Source: Polaromonas sp. (lineage in GTDB: Bacteria; Pseudomonadota; Gammaproteobacteria; Burkholderiales; Burkholderiaceae_C). From it: 64,000 nt of DNA. Positions 17,219 to 26,752 of this stretch are shown piece by piece. The notes beneath the pieces are model-generated. The model was not told where the DNA came from. It worked only from the letters and a program-made list of their open reading frames with translations, and made no database searches. The stretch is taken from positions 1-64,000 of the forward strand of contig NZ_JACDDD010000010.1 in the NCBI RefSeq assembly GCF_013817205.1. The letters are read 5' to 3'. Both the position numbers and the translations under genes were made by a program. Position 1 is the stretch's first letter; the number at the start of each line of letters is the position of its first letter.

Positions 17219-17326
17219 CGTCTGATTTTGGCATGGGCCGGCCCCAACCGCTCGGGAAGGCCGGCGGCACCCGTGAAATAGCCCGTCATCGCGGTGACGA
17301 CGTTGTTCAAAAGCGTCTTTGTCCGG

Positions 17327-19240
17327 TCAATGCAGGGCCCGGTAAATTTCATCGGCCAGCTCGCGGGAAATGCCTTCAACGGTGGCGATGTCCTCGGCGC
17401 TGGCCGACGTCACGCCGCGTATGCCGCCAAAACGCTGCAGCAAACTGGCGCGCTTTTTGGGGCCAATGCCGGCAATGTCTTCGAGCCGGCTGGCGCCGAC
17501 CCGCACCTTGGCGCGTTTGGCGCGCATTCCGGTGATGGCAAAGCGGTGCGCCTCGTCGCGGATCTGGGCAACCAGCATCAGCGCGGCCGAATCCCGGCCC
17601 AGATAGACCTTTTCCCGGCCGTCGGCAAACACCAGTTCCTCCAGGCCGACCTTGCGGCCCTCGCCCTTTTCCACGCCGGCAATCAGACCCAGATCCAGGC
17701 CGAGTTCCTCGAACACCTCGCGTGCCATCGACACCTGGCCCTTGCCGCCGTCGATCAGCACCAGGTCCGGCAAGCGCGCGGCGTTGTTGCGCGCAGCTTC
17801 CGCAAGCTTGCTGTAGCGGCGCATCAACACCTGGCGCATCGCCGCGTAGTCGTCACCCGGCGTGATGCCGTCGATGTTGTAGCGGCGGTATTCGGCGCTT
17901 TGCATCTTGTGGCCATGGAAAACCACGCATGAGGCCTGGGTTGATTCACCGGCCGTGTGCGAGATGTCGAAGCATTCAATGCGCAGCGCATCGAGGTTGT
18001 CCAGCGAGAGCTCCAGCGCCTCGGCCAGCGCGCGTGTGCGCGCCTGCTGTGAGCCCTGCTCGGCCAGCAGACGGGCCAGTTGCAAATCGGCATTTTTCTG
18101 CGCCATTTCCAGCCAGATGCGGCGCTGCTCGCGCGGCTGGTGGATGGCCGTGACCTTGTTGCCGGTCTGCATGATAAGCGCAGCGATCAGTTCCTTGTCC
18201 ACCGGTTCGCTGCATACCAGCACGGGCGGCACTGGTGTACCAACGTAATGCTGGGCAATAAAGGCTTCGAGCACCAGGGTTTCCAACTTGACGGACTTGG
18301 CGGGCTTGCCGGGCGCCACACCCTCCACGCTGTCTTCGTCCAGGCCTGCCAGATCAACAGCATGCTCGACGTGGGTCGGAAAGTAAGGCCGGTCACCCAG
18401 ATGCCGGCCGCCGCGCACCATGGCCAGGTTCACGCAGGCCTTGCCGCCAGACACCTTGACCGCGAGGATGTCCACATCCTTGTCACCGCCGGTTTCCATG
18501 GACTGCTGGTGCAGCACCTTGGACAGCGCCGACATCTGGTTGCGCAGTTCTGCCGCCTGTTCAAATTCAAGCTTCTCTGCGTGGCTGCGCATCTGTTGCT
18601 CGAGCTCGGTCAGGATGTCTTGGGCCTGCCCCTGCAAAAACCGCTCGGCATTGGCGACGTCGAGTGCGTACTGCTCCGGCGTCACATGGGCTACACAGGG
18701 CGCAGAGCAGCGCTTGATCTGGTACAGCAGGCAGGGCCGGGTGCGGTTGTTGAACACCGTGTCTTCACAGGTACGCAGCTTGAACACCTTCTGCAACAGC
18801 AAAATGGTTTCCTTCACCGCCCAGGCACTGGGATAAGGCCCGAAGTAGCGGTGCTTTTTCTCGACGGCACCCCGGTAATAGGCCACGCGTGGAAAGGCGT
18901 GGGACGCCAGCTTGAGATAGGGATAACTCTTGTCGTCCCGGAACAGGATGTTGAACTTGGGGTTCAGCGTCTTGATCAGGTTGTTTTCCAGCAGCAGCGC
19001 TTCGGCCTCGGAGCGCACCACGGTGGTTTCCATGCGCGCGATCTTGGTCACCATGTGGCCGATACGCGTGCCGCCGTGGCTTTTCTGGAAATAGGTCGAG
19101 ACGCGTTTTTTCAGGTCGCGCGCCTTGCCGACGTAGAGCACGCCGCCTTCGGCATCGAAATAACGGTAAACGCCCGGCATGGCCGGCAGGGCCGCGACTT
19201 CGCTGAGCAACTGGGGATCAAATTCGTGGGGTGCGGTCAT
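17327..19240 (-). CDS. uvrC: UvrABC excinuclease subunit C
   Basis: 637 residues; makes the dual incision in nucleotide excision repair. The N-terminal GIY-YIG nuclease domain covers ~14-95 ([20 protein letters not shown]). The UVR motif that binds UvrB is at ~205-240. The C-terminal RNase H-like nuclease half contains [20 protein letters not shown] and [11 protein letters not shown], and the end carries a helix-hairpin-helix pair ([19 protein letters not shown]). The ATG at 19240 is chosen because upstream in-frame sequence is antisense to earP. uvrC and earP are divergent, about 39 bp apart. Confidence 0.95.
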   Translation of the reverse strand: MTAPHEFDPQLLSEVAALPAMPGVYRYFDAEGGVLYVGKARDLKKRVSTYFQKSHGGTRIGHMVTKIARMETTVVRSEAEALLLENNLIKTLNPKFNILFRDDKSYPYLKLASHAFPRVAYYRGAVEKKHRYFGPYPSAWAVKETILLLQKVFKLRTCEDTVFNNRTRPCLLYQIKRCSAPCVAHVTPEQYALDVANAERFLQGQAQDILTELEQQMRSHAEKLEFEQAAELRNQMSALSKVLHQQSMETGGDKDVDILAVKVSGGKACVNLAMVRGGRHLGDRPYFPTHVEHAVDLAGLDEDSVEGVAPGKPAKSVKLETLVLEAFIAQHYVGTPVPPVLVCSEPVDKELIAALIMQTGNKVTAIHQPREQRRIWLEMAQKNADLQLARLLAEQGSQQARTRALAEALELSLDNLDALRIECFDISHTAGESTQASCVVFHGHKMQSAEYRRYNIDGITPGDDYAAMRQVLMRRYSKLAEAARNNAARLPDLVLIDGGKGQVSMAREVFEELGLDLGLIAGVEKGEGRKVGLEELVFADGREKVYLGRDSAALMLVAQIRDEAHRFAITGMRAKRAKVRVGASRLEDIAGIGPKKRASLLQRFGGIRGVTSASAEDIATVEGISRELADEIYRALH

Positions 19241-19279
19241 GGTGATGTCGAAACTAACCGTATTGTGGACAATCCGGAA

Positions 19280-20392
19280 ATGAATCGCAGCCGGCAGTGG
19301 GACATATTTTGCAAAGTGATCGACAACCATGGCGACATCGGTGTCTGCTGGCGGCTCAGCGCCGACCTCGCTGCGCGCGGCCAGCAGGTGCGGCTGTGGG
19401 TCGATGATGCCTCGGCGCTCGAATGGATGGCGCCCGACCGGCATGCGGGCGTCACCGTGCTGCCGTGGCTGGAGCCGCTGGGCCTGAACCTGCTGCGCCT
19501 GGACAGCGCGCCCTGCGAGGTGCTGGTGGAAGCCTTCGGTTGTGAGGTTGCTCCTGAATTCATAGCTGCTTGCGCAGACCAGCAAAGGGCTGGAGCCCAA
19601 ATTCCCGTATGGATCAACCTCGAATACCTGTCCGCCGAGCCTTATGTGGAGCGTTGCCACGGCCTGCCCTCGCCAGTGCAACACGGTGCTGCCGCCGGCT
19701 GGACCAAATGGTTTTTTTACCCGGGGTTGACGGCGGCCACCGGCGGCCTGCTGCGCGAACAAGACCTGGTGCAGCGGCAGGCTGCCTTCGGCCGGAAGGC
19801 CTGGCTGCAAGCGCAGGATATTGATGGGTCGGGCGTCAAACTGGTCAGCCTGTTCTGTTATGAGCCCCCTGCACTGACCAGGCTGCTGCACCAGTTTGCG
19901 CGCGAGGGATTGGCCGGCGAGCCGGTTCGCCTGCTGGTGGCGGCCGGCCGAGGCGCCGCGGCGATCAAGGCCGTGTTGATGAATGAAAATGGGCTTCAAC
20001 CCTTGATGGACAAGCGCAAGCTGCTATCAATTTCATATCTGCCCCTGCTGGCCCAGACCGATTTCGACCATCTGCTGTGGGCCTGCGACCTGAACTTCGT
20101 GCGCGGCGAGGACTCGGTGGTACGTGCGCTCTGGGCCGGCAAGCCCTTTGTCTGGCAGATTTACCCGCAGGATGACCAGGCGCATCAAGCCAAGCTGCAG
20201 GCTTTTCTGGACAGCTTGAACGCGCCGCCCTCACTGCGCGCTTTTCACCTGGCCTGGAACGGCCAGAGGCCTGATCTGCCGGCCATGGACTCTCAAGCCT
20301 GGTCCGAGTGTGTCCGCACAGCGCGGCAGGAGCTGCTGGGCCAGCCCGACCTGGGCAGCCAGCTGCTCGGGTTTGTGGCAAAAAAAAGCTAA
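19280..20392 (+). CDS. earP: EF-P arginine rhamnosyltransferase EarP
   Basis: 370 residues. EarP transfers rhamnose from dTDP-rhamnose to Arg32 of elongation factor P. The N-terminal [19 protein letters not shown] holds the conserved DN.GD.GV motif with the catalytic Asp, and [20 protein letters not shown] and [19 protein letters not shown] are further family blocks (the latter binds the nucleotide sugar). efp follows immediately, which fixes the assignment. Two copies of the dispersed repeat lie in frame, encoding residues ~93-109 and ~236-253, in opposite orientations. The frame stays open, so the protein is probably functional with two enlarged loops. Confidence 0.93.
   Translation: MNRSRQWDIFCKVIDNHGDIGVCWRLSADLAARGQQVRLWVDDASALEWMAPDRHAGVTVLPWLEPLGLNLLRLDSAPCEVLVEAFGCEVAPEFIAACADQQRAGAQIPVWINLEYLSAEPYVERCHGLPSPVQHGAAAGWTKWFFYPGLTAATGGLLREQDLVQRQAAFGRKAWLQAQDIDGSGVKLVSLFCYEPPALTRLLHQFAREGLAGEPVRLLVAAGRGAAAIKAVLMNENGLQPLMDKRKLLSISYLPLLAQTDFDHLLWACDLNFVRGEDSVVRALWAGKPFVWQIYPQDDQAHQAKLQAFLDSLNAPPSLRAFHLAWNGQRPDLPAMDSQAWSECVRTARQELLGQPDLGSQLLGFVAKKS
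19556..19604 (-). repeat. Dispersed repeat, copy 5 (inside earP)
   Basis: Reverse-orientation copy: CATAGCTGCTTGCGC, AAGGGCTGGAGCCCAAATT. In frame within earP; only one arm of the GCTA/TAGC hairpin is left. Confidence 0.85.
19986..20038 (+). repeat. Dispersed repeat, copy 6 (inside earP)
   Basis: Forward copy: AAAATGGGCTTCAACCCTTG, AAGCGCAAGCTGCTATCAATTT. In frame within earP, ~380 bp from copy 5 and in the opposite orientation. Confidence 0.83.
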
Positions 20393-20498
20393 AATCAAGG
20401 GCTTTGCGGAGAGTCCCGACCGGGCCGGCCGCACAACCCGCTGCAGAACCAGCCGCCCCGGCCAGCGTTTCGCGGCCCAGACTCAAGTAAGAACTGTT

Positions 20499-21053
20499 AT
20501 GAAAATCGCTCAGGAAATACGCGCCGGCAACGTCATCATGCACGGCAAGGACCCGATGGTTGTGCTCAAGACCGAATACAGCCGCGGCGGCCGCAATTCC
20601 GCCACCGTGCGCATGAAGCTCAAGAGCCTGATCGCCAACTTCAACACCGAGCAGGTGTTCAAGGCCGACGACAAGGTGGACCAGGTCATTCTCGACAAGA
20701 AAGACTGCACCTACTCCTACTTCGCCGACCCGATGTACATCTGCATGGACGCCGACTACAACCAGTACGAAGTCGAGGCCGAAAACATGGGCGACTCGCT
20801 GAACTACCTTCAGGACGGCATGGAACTCGAAGTCGTGTTTTACGACGGCAAGGCGATCTCGGTCGAGCTCCCAACCAGCGTGCAGCGCGAAATCACCTGG
20901 ACCGAGCCGGCCGTGAAGGGCGACACCTCCGGCAAGGTGCTCAAGCCGGCCAAGCTGGCCACAGGTTTTGAGATCGGTGTGCCGATTTTTGTGGCCCAGG
21001 GCGATCTGGTTGAGATCGACACGCGCACCGGCGAATACCGCAAACGCGTCTGA
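20499..21053 (+). CDS. efp: Elongation factor P (Arg32 type)
   Basis: 184 residues. EF-P binds the ribosome E-site and relieves stalling at polyproline. Three β-domains are present. The modification loop reads EYSRGGRN, placing Arg at position 32, the site rhamnosylated by EarP. There is no Lys34 and no epmA/epmB here, so the rhamnose route is the expected modification. The gene starts ~106 bp after earP and ends in a strong terminator. A longer upstream in-frame start is rejected because EF-P proteins begin at MKIAQEIR-like sequence. Confidence 0.97.
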   Translation: MKIAQEIRAGNVIMHGKDPMVVLKTEYSRGGRNSATVRMKLKSLIANFNTEQVFKADDKVDQVILDKKDCTYSYFADPMYICMDADYNQYEVEAENMGDSLNYLQDGMELEVVFYDGKAISVELPTSVQREITWTEPAVKGDTSGKVLKPAKLATGFEIGVPIFVAQGDLVEIDTRTGEYRKRV

Positions 21054-21073
21054 GCCTGCCCGCTCCCCGCTAC

Positions 21074-21098
21074 AAGGCTCCCCTGTGGAGCCTTTTTT
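21074..21098 (+). terminator. Intrinsic terminator after efp
   Basis: The stem AAGGCTCC/GGAGCCTT with a CCTGT loop is followed by a run of six T. Confidence 0.92.
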
Positions 21099-21126
21099 GT
21101 GGGCAAGCGGGTGCGGCCTTCCCTTC

Positions 21127-22005
21127 ATGGACAATGCAGCCATGGAAAACACCCAAGACCTGAAAGAGAACCGCCTCGCCGACGCCTGGGCCGAGCTGCA
21201 GTCCCATGCCGACCGGGGCAACCCGCTGCAAGCCGACGCCTACCGGCTCGCGTTTGCCGACCCCGAGTTTTTGCTGCGCCGCGAGACGCGCGGCATCCGC
21301 TTCCAGCTCGAAATGCTCAAACCCGACGTTGAGCAAGTAGCCCAAGGCATTGAAAACACCATCGTGGTTTTTGGCAGCGCCCGTTTTCCGGCGCCTGAAC
21401 AGGCCGAAGCAGCGCTGAAGCTGGCCCGAGAAAGCGGCGATGCGCAGGCCATGGCGCTGGCCGAGCGGCATGTGCGCAACGCGCACTATTACGAACAAGC
21501 GCGCTTGTTCGGGCGCATGGTTGCGACCCACTGCAAAAACCGACCCCCGGCCGAACAACTTTTCATCTGCACCGGCGGCGGCCCGGGCATCATGGAGGCG
21601 GCCAACCGCGGCGCCCATGAGATGAACATGCCCACCGTGGGACTGAACATTGCCCTGCCGCATGAGCAAAGCTCCAACCCCTACGTCACGCCCTCGCTGA
21701 GCTTCAAGTTTCACTATTTCGCGCTGCGCAAGATGCATTTCATGATGCGGGCCAAGGCGCTGGTGGCTTTTCCGGGCGGCTTCGGCACGCTCGATGAGTT
21801 GTTCGAAGTCATCACCCTGGTGCAGACCCGCAAGGCCAAGCCGGTGCCCATCATCCTTTTCGGCTCAGACTACTGGAAACGCCTGCTCAACTTTGATGTA
21901 CTGATCGAGGAAGGCGCGATCTCGCCGGAAGACCTCAAGCTGTTCGAATACGTCGACGATCCGCAGGTTGCCTGGGATGCCATCAAGACCTTTTACCAGC
22001 TCTAG
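21127..22005 (+). CDS. LOG-family protein (cytokinin riboside phosphoribohydrolase-like)
   Basis: 292 residues. The central Rossmann-like domain carries CTGGGPGIMEAANRGAHE and FPGGFGTLDELFEVITLVQT, which are the PGG.GT..E nucleotide-hydrolase motifs of LOG (formerly 'lysine decarboxylase') proteins. The N-terminal ~100 residues are a helical region seen in longer bacterial LOG members. The best-known reaction is release of the free base from a nucleoside monophosphate; the physiological substrate is unknown. The ATG at 21127 is chosen, with another at 21142. It follows the efp terminator and so has its own promoter. Confidence 0.88.
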   Translation: MDNAAMENTQDLKENRLADAWAELQSHADRGNPLQADAYRLAFADPEFLLRRETRGIRFQLEMLKPDVEQVAQGIENTIVVFGSARFPAPEQAEAALKLARESGDAQAMALAERHVRNAHYYEQARLFGRMVATHCKNRPPAEQLFICTGGGPGIMEAANRGAHEMNMPTVGLNIALPHEQSSNPYVTPSLSFKFHYFALRKMHFMMRAKALVAFPGGFGTLDELFEVITLVQTRKAKPVPIILFGSDYWKRLLNFDVLIEEGAISPEDLKLFEYVDDPQVAWDAIKTFYQL

Positions 22006-22015
22006 CCTCGCGCAT

Positions 22016-22615
22016 CTACCGCACGCGCAGCGCGTCGACCATCTCCGAAACCAACTTGACCGCCTGGCGCTTGAGTTCGGTCGGCTTTGCTGCATACCCC
22101 ATCAACAACGCCGCCTCGCAAATCATGGCGCCAATCATTCGGCCCGCGACTTCGGCATTCGCAACATTCAGCACGCCGGCTTTCTTCAGCCCCGCTACGG
22201 CCGCAACTAGAAGCCCGATAGCACTCGCGTCCTCGATCTCTCGGCAGCGCCGCGTCCCCAGCACGGCCGGCGCGTCTTCAATCACCAAGCGGCGGTAAGC
22301 GGGCTCGCTGCACTCGTCGAGGAAAGCTGCCACGCCCACCTTCATCTGCTGGAGCGGGTCGCGCTCGACCGAGGCCAAATCACGCACGCGCAGGGCCACC
22401 TGTTCCTGCAATTCCACCACCAGAGCCTCGAACAGCGCCTTCTTGTCGGTGAAGTGGTGGTACAGCGCTCCGCGCGTAACGCGCGCGGCTCGGGCAATGC
22501 CCTCGATGCCGGTCGCATGAAAACCCTCGGCGGCAAACATCCCGCCCGCAGTTTCAAGCAATGCCGCGCGAGTGGCCTCGGCATATTCCTCACGGCGGGT
22601 TCGGGTGTTGTCCAT
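22016..22615 (-). CDS. TetR-family repressor
   Basis: 199 residues. The N-terminal helix-turn-helix spans ~12-58 (EATRAALLETAGGMFAAEGF, then ARVTRGALYHHFTDKKALFE). The C-terminal ligand domain resembles TetR_C members of the AcrR group. It is divergent from the SnoaL-like/metallo-hydrolase pair, with a perfect ATACC/GGTAT palindrome in the 109-bp gap, so repression of that pair and of itself is likely. The ligand is unknown. Confidence 0.88.
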   Translation of the reverse strand: MDNTRTRREEYAEATRAALLETAGGMFAAEGFHATGIEGIARAARVTRGALYHHFTDKKALFEALVVELQEQVALRVRDLASVERDPLQQMKVGVAAFLDECSEPAYRRLVIEDAPAVLGTRRCREIEDASAIGLLVAAVAGLKKAGVLNVANAEVAGRMIGAMICEAALLMGYAAKPTELKRQAVKLVSEMVDALRVR

Positions 22616-22664
22616 GTAGCCGTAAGCATACCGCTTGACTTTATTAATACTATCGTTATTATAA

Positions 22665-22677
22665 ATACCGTTGGTAT
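22665..22677. promoter_or_regulatory. Candidate TetR operator
   Basis: ATACC-GTT-GGTAT is a perfect 5-bp inverted repeat in the AT-rich divergent region, preceded by the related AATACTATCGTTATT. It lies between the TetR gene and its divergent neighbour. Confidence 0.55.
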
Positions 22678-22724
22678 GTCAAATTTGGAAAGTATCCGAA
22701 TGCAAGACCGGCGAAGGAGTTTTT

Positions 22725-23210
22725 ATGACGTCGACAAGTCTTCCCAACGCGCGCCCGCGCGGCTACCAGCCGCCCACCCCCCAGCAGGTGGTCGCTGCAC
22801 GCGACTTGGTATCTCGATTCGAGACGCAGTGGCAACGCGGTGACGCTGAAGGGCTCCGGGATCTGATGCACGAGGACACCCGCAACCTTATCCCGCCCAT
22901 GACGCAGCCGGCCGACCGCGAAGGCGTTGTCGCGCATTTCGCGCAAGTGCTTGCGCGGTTGCCCGACCTGCGGCTGGCTGTGCTGCGCTGGGGTTTGACC
23001 GGCGACACCGTGATGATCGAATGGCGGGCTACGGCCACCGTTGCGGGCGCGCCGCTCAGTTGGGAAGGCATGGACGTGATGCGGCTGCGCGATAACCGCA
23101 TGTACGAGGCGCAGGTGTACTGGAATACCCGCCTGCTCGAAAATCAGGTGGCGTCGCGGATCGCGGCGGCTACCGCGAAAGCAAAGGCACAGGTGCAACA
23201 TGCGCAGTGA
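22725..23210 (+). CDS. SnoaL/NTF2-like protein
   Basis: 161 residues. An α+β barrel of the SnoaL/NTF2 type is suggested by DLVSRFETQWQRGDAEGLRD at ~27, the central EGVVAHFAQVLARLPDLRL and the β-rich MIEWRATATV ... GMDVMRLRDNRM. Such proteins are small polyketide cyclase, isomerase or ligand-binding domains. GAAGGAG 6 bp before the ATG supports the start. The 3' end overlaps the metallo-hydrolase gene by 11 bp, so the two are coupled. Function is unknown. Confidence 0.78.
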   Translation: MTSTSLPNARPRGYQPPTPQQVVAARDLVSRFETQWQRGDAEGLRDLMHEDTRNLIPPMTQPADREGVVAHFAQVLARLPDLRLAVLRWGLTGDTVMIEWRATATVAGAPLSWEGMDVMRLRDNRMYEAQVYWNTRLLENQVASRIAAATAKAKAQVQHAQ

Positions 23211-24126
23211 CGCATTTTTTGCATCCGGTCGGCAGGCGGCGTTGATGGCCGGCATCGCACTGTTCATGAGCGGCTGTGCCGGGGTCGGTAGCGGCGTACC
23301 TGACAGCCCGCTCTGCTGGGTGGAGTTCGCGCGCGGCGACGCGCCAGGTGCGCTCGGGGCCGCCGGCGCTACTGCCGCGGTCTGGCACAACACCACGTCC
23401 GGCCTCCTGGTTCGGCATCCGTCAGGCAACGTGCTGATCGACGCGGGTTGGAGCGCTGCGGCCGCGCAAGAGATGGACGAACTGCATCCGATGAAGGCTG
23501 CGGTAGCGCGCCGGGTGCTGGGCAGCCTGGCCTGGCGCACCAACGCGCCTCAGGCGCTGGGCGCTGCCAGCATCACGCCTCAAGAGCTTCGCTACATTAT
23601 TCCCACCCACGGCCACTACGACCACATGGCCGGCGCAGTCGACCTGCCGCACGTGCCCGTGCTGCTGTCTGCGGCGGAGCGCGGCTACCTGCAGGTCCAA
23701 GCGGCGCAGCCGGATATCGTTCCCGCGTCGAACATCCGGGCGCTTGCGCATCGCATGCAGACGCTGGAGTTTGCGACCAAGCCATTCCTTGGATTCGAAC
23801 GCAGCTTCGACCTATACGGCGACGGGAGTATCGTGATCGTGCCGCTGGCGGGTCACACGCCGGGCAGCGTGGGCGTGTTCATCCATTCGGGCGAGCGGCG
23901 AATCTTCCATGTGGGAGACGCGGCGTTTGTCAATGAGGCCATCGCCAGGTCTCTGCCCAAAAGCGCCGCTCTGAGGACCTTCGCCGATCACGATCCCCTG
24001 TCGGCGGACGCCCAGGTGGTGAGGCTCGCGGAGTTCGCTCGCACCCATCCGCAATATGCGATGCTGCCCGCACACGATCGCACCGCCTGGCAGGCAATCT
24101 TCGGCGACCAACCGGGTTGCCGCTGA
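23200..24126 (+). CDS. Metallo-β-lactamase-fold lipoprotein hydrolase
   Basis: 308 residues. A signal peptide ends in a lipobox-like LFMSGC (Cys26). The zinc motif THGHYDHMAG gives His137, His139, Asp141 and His142; GHTPGS supplies the next His and HVGDAAF the bridging Asp. The final ligand is in PAHD. This arrangement occurs in lactonases and other hydrolases of the family; resemblance to N-acyl-homoserine lactonases is possible but unproven. A predicted lipoprotein location would put it in the periplasm or outer membrane. It overlaps the SnoaL-like gene. Confidence 0.82.
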   Translation: MRSDAFFASGRQAALMAGIALFMSGCAGVGSGVPDSPLCWVEFARGDAPGALGAAGATAAVWHNTTSGLLVRHPSGNVLIDAGWSAAAAQEMDELHPMKAAVARRVLGSLAWRTNAPQALGAASITPQELRYIIPTHGHYDHMAGAVDLPHVPVLLSAAERGYLQVQAAQPDIVPASNIRALAHRMQTLEFATKPFLGFERSFDLYGDGSIVIVPLAGHTPGSVGVFIHSGERRIFHVGDAAFVNEAIARSLPKSAALRTFADHDPLSADAQVVRLAEFARTHPQYAMLPAHDRTAWQAIFGDQPGCR

Positions 24127-24155
24127 CAATCGCGGGCCCGCAACCCGCGGCGCAC

Positions 24156-25328
24156 CTACTGCGCGTCTGCCGGCCGCAATCCCCAAGCGGCACGCGCGCC
24201 CGCACCCACCAATGCGCCGGTAGCCCAGAACACGCCGGCGATGCCGATCACGGCGCCCATAGTGCCGAACAGCAGGGGCATCACCACGCTGGACGCGTTG
24301 ATAGCCATCAGGCGCAGGCCCAGCGCCTCGCCGTGTCGCGCTTCCGGCGTTATTTGGTGCAGCATGCTCATGATCATGGGCTGAACCGTGCCCAGCGCAA
24401 AACCCAGCAGCACCGAACACACACCCATGCCCAGCGCCGTGCCCATGAATGGGTAAACAGCAAACAATACGGCAGTCATCAGCATCGCGCCCACCAGCAC
24501 GCGCCACTCGCGCAGGTGCGCGGCCAGCAAGGGCATGACCATGCGGATGGCGGCCGCGGCCACGGCAAACGCGCCAAGGATGGAGCCGATCACTGAGGCG
24601 CTGATGCCTTTTTCAAAGCCCAGAACGGGCACCACAAAAGTGTGCACGTCCCAGCAAGACGACAGAAACCAGTTCACCAGCATGAGCCGGCGAAAAGCCG
24701 GATCGCGCAGAAGGTCCCAAGCCCTGGGCGGCGCGCTTCCCGGCGGCGCGACCACCGGGGCCAGCTCGCGCGTGGGCCGCACCAGCAACCAACTAGCCAG
24801 TGGCAACACCGCCATCAGGAAAAAGGCCGCGCGATAACCGGTGGTGCTGTTGGGCAAGGCGCCCGCGTGGTCAATGAGCAGCCCGGCTGCGAAGGGACCG
24901 ACGAAGTTGGAGACCGCCGGCCCGATGGACAACCAGCTGAACACGCGCCGCAGTTGCAGCGCCCCCTCTGCCGCCCGCCCCACATGGCGCTGCAGTGAAA
25001 TCACCGCGACGCCGGTGGCGCCACCAGTGAGCAGCGCGGCCAGGCACAGCACGGGGAAAACCGGGTATGCGACCGCCATCCCGGCGCCCAGCATGGCGGC
25101 AACGACGCTGTAGCCCATGGGGCGCTTGAGGCCGTGGCGGTCGGCAAACCGCCCGGCCGGCAGGGCCAGGAAAACCTGCGTCAACGCAAACATGGCCAGC
25201 AACACACCCACTGCCGCCGGACTGTAACCCTCGCGCAGCGCCAGCAAGGGCGCGGCCATGCGGGTGCCGGCCATGCAGGCGTGCAGGCAGACCTGCGCAA
25301 AAATCAGGCGGGCCAGCTCAGGGGTCAT
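24156..25328 (-). CDS. Major facilitator superfamily transporter
   Basis: 390 residues with about twelve hydrophobic segments. The MFS signature loop between helices 2 and 3 is present (GRFADRHGLKRPMG). It resembles drug- or metabolite-efflux members; substrate unknown. It is convergent with the metallo-hydrolase gene (29-bp gap), so all four genes from TetR to here may form a detoxification locus, although this gene has a separate promoter. A dispersed-repeat copy lies just upstream of its start. Confidence 0.87.
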   Translation of the reverse strand: MTPELARLIFAQVCLHACMAGTRMAAPLLALREGYSPAAVGVLLAMFALTQVFLALPAGRFADRHGLKRPMGYSVVAAMLGAGMAVAYPVFPVLCLAALLTGGATGVAVISLQRHVGRAAEGALQLRRVFSWLSIGPAVSNFVGPFAAGLLIDHAGALPNSTTGYRAAFFLMAVLPLASWLLVRPTRELAPVVAPPGSAPPRAWDLLRDPAFRRLMLVNWFLSSCWDVHTFVVPVLGFEKGISASVIGSILGAFAVAAAAIRMVMPLLAAHLREWRVLVGAMLMTAVLFAVYPFMGTALGMGVCSVLLGFALGTVQPMIMSMLHQITPEARHGEALGLRLMAINASSVVMPLLFGTMGAVIGIAGVFWATGALVGAGARAAWGLRPADAQ

Positions 25329-25336
25329 AAAATAGT

Positions 25337-25395
25337 GATCAAATCAGGCTCCAGCCCCCGTCCTTCGGGCGTGATCAGCTATCAAATCAGTAGCA
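25337..25395 (+). repeat. Dispersed repeat, copy 7 (intergenic)
   Basis: One of the best copies: GATCAAATCAGGCTCCAGCC, CCCGTCCTTCGGGCGTGATC, then AGCTATCAAATCAGTAGCA. It lies between the MFS start and the rmuC stop and overlaps neither. Confidence 0.92.
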
Positions 25396-25402
25396 TCTCG
25401 AA

Positions 25403-26743
25403 TCAATCATCCAGTCCGTCGGCATCAGCCACCGGCGGCAGCAGGGTCTGGGATTCGGCATCAGGCAGAGCCTCGACCTTGCGCAGGGCCAGCCGCATCT
25501 GCTTGGCGCGGGTGTCAGCCTTGTCCAGGGTGTCGGACGCCTTGGCCACCTGCTCCTTGATGCGTGCCACCCATTCGCCATACCGCTCGAACTCGGTCTT
25601 GACGGCGCCCAGCACCTTCCAGACCTCCGAGGCCTGCTGTTCCAGCGCCAGCGTGCGAAAACCCATGTGCAGGCTGTTGAGCATGGCCAGCAAGGTCGTC
25701 GGCCCGGCCAGCGTCACGCGGTGCTGGCGCTGGATGGCGTCCATCAGGCCGGGCCGGCGCAGCACTTCAGCATACAGGCTTTCGACCGGCAGAAAAAGAA
25801 TCGCAAAGTCGGTCGTATGGGGCGCTGCTAGGTAGTTCTCAGCAATCGACTTGGCCTCGCTGCGGATACGCGCTTCCAGCGCCTTGCCGGCCAATTCGAC
25901 CGCGGCGGGGTCCACGCGTTCATGCGCGTCGAGCAGGCGTTCGTAGTCGTCGCGCGGAAACTTCGCATCAATCGGCAACCACACCGGCGAGCCGTCATCG
26001 CCACGGCCGGGAAAGCGAATCGCAAAGTCCACGCGCTGTCCGCTGCGCGGTTTGGTCTCGACCTGCTTGGCGTACTGGTCAGTCGTGAGCACCTGCTCAA
26101 GCAGGGCTTCGAGCTGCACCTCGCCAAACACACCGCGCGTCTTGACATTGGTCAGCACGCGCTGCAGGTTGCCCACCCCCACCGCCAGCGACTGCATCTC
26201 GCCCAGGCCTTTGTGCACCTGTTCGAGCCGGTCGGCCACCTGCTTGAAGCTTTCGCCCAGGCGCGTCTCCAGCGTGGTCTGCAGTTTTTCGTCGACGGTC
26301 TTGCGCATCTCGTCGAGCTTGGCCGCGTTGGTCTGCTGAAGTTGCGCGAGTTGCTGCTCCAGCGTCTCGCGAACTTCCAGCATGCGCCTGGCGTTCGATT
26401 CGCTGACAGCCTGCAACTGAGTACTCAGGGTGTCCGAAAGGGTTTTCTGCAGCAGTGCGAGCTGCTGACCAAAGGCGTCAATTTGCGTGTTCTGGGTCCG
26501 CGTCGCTTCGGCGGCCTGTTTGACCAGAGTCTCCTGGAAGGTCGCCAGGCTGTGCGTCATCTCCTGGCGCGCGCCACGTGAGGATTCACTAATCTCGCGC
26601 CGCAGCTCGCGTTCCAGCCGCTCGCTGGCGGCCAGCAACTCGGCGCGACCGTTGTCCTGCAAAGCGGGTTTGCGCACCAGCAGCACGATGACGGCCACCA
26701 GAATGGCCAGCGCCAGGCCGATGAGCACCCACAATTCAATCAA
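25403..26743 (-). CDS. rmuC: DNA recombination protein RmuC
   Basis: 446 residues. An N-terminal membrane helix (~4-23, LWVLIGLALAILVAVIVLLV) is followed by a long coiled coil (~40-190, rich in Gln, Leu and Glu) and a C-terminal nuclease-like RmuC domain with KTRGVFGEVQLEALLEQVL and LPIDAKFPRDDYERL. RmuC limits rearrangements at inverted repeats in E. coli; the biochemical activity is not well defined. The stop lies 7 bp from a dispersed-repeat copy. It is close to the hydroxyacid dehydrogenase upstream (9 bp), so they are cotranscribed. Confidence 0.93.
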   Translation of the reverse strand: MIELWVLIGLALAILVAVIVLLVRKPALQDNGRAELLAASERLERELRREISESSRGARQEMTHSLATFQETLVKQAAEATRTQNTQIDAFGQQLALLQKTLSDTLSTQLQAVSESNARRMLEVRETLEQQLAQLQQTNAAKLDEMRKTVDEKLQTTLETRLGESFKQVADRLEQVHKGLGEMQSLAVGVGNLQRVLTNVKTRGVFGEVQLEALLEQVLTTDQYAKQVETKPRSGQRVDFAIRFPGRGDDGSPVWLPIDAKFPRDDYERLLDAHERVDPAAVELAGKALEARIRSEAKSIAENYLAAPHTTDFAILFLPVESLYAEVLRRPGLMDAIQRQHRVTLAGPTTLLAMLNSLHMGFRTLALEQQASEVWKVLGAVKTEFERYGEWVARIKEQVAKASDTLDKADTRAKQMRLALRKVEALPDAESQTLLPPVADADGLDD

Positions 26744-26752
26744 GACGAGTCC

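Noticed and set aside
18080-19279. Long plus-strand extension upstream of earP
   Set aside because: It is antisense to uvrC and lacks any domain; EarP begins at the ATG at 19280 just before the DN.GD motif.
17327-19999. An 890-residue open frame that would extend uvrC at its N-terminus
   Set aside because: The extra ~250 codons are antisense to earP and have no family similarity; UvrC starts at the ATG at 19240 with the GIY-YIG domain at the expected distance.
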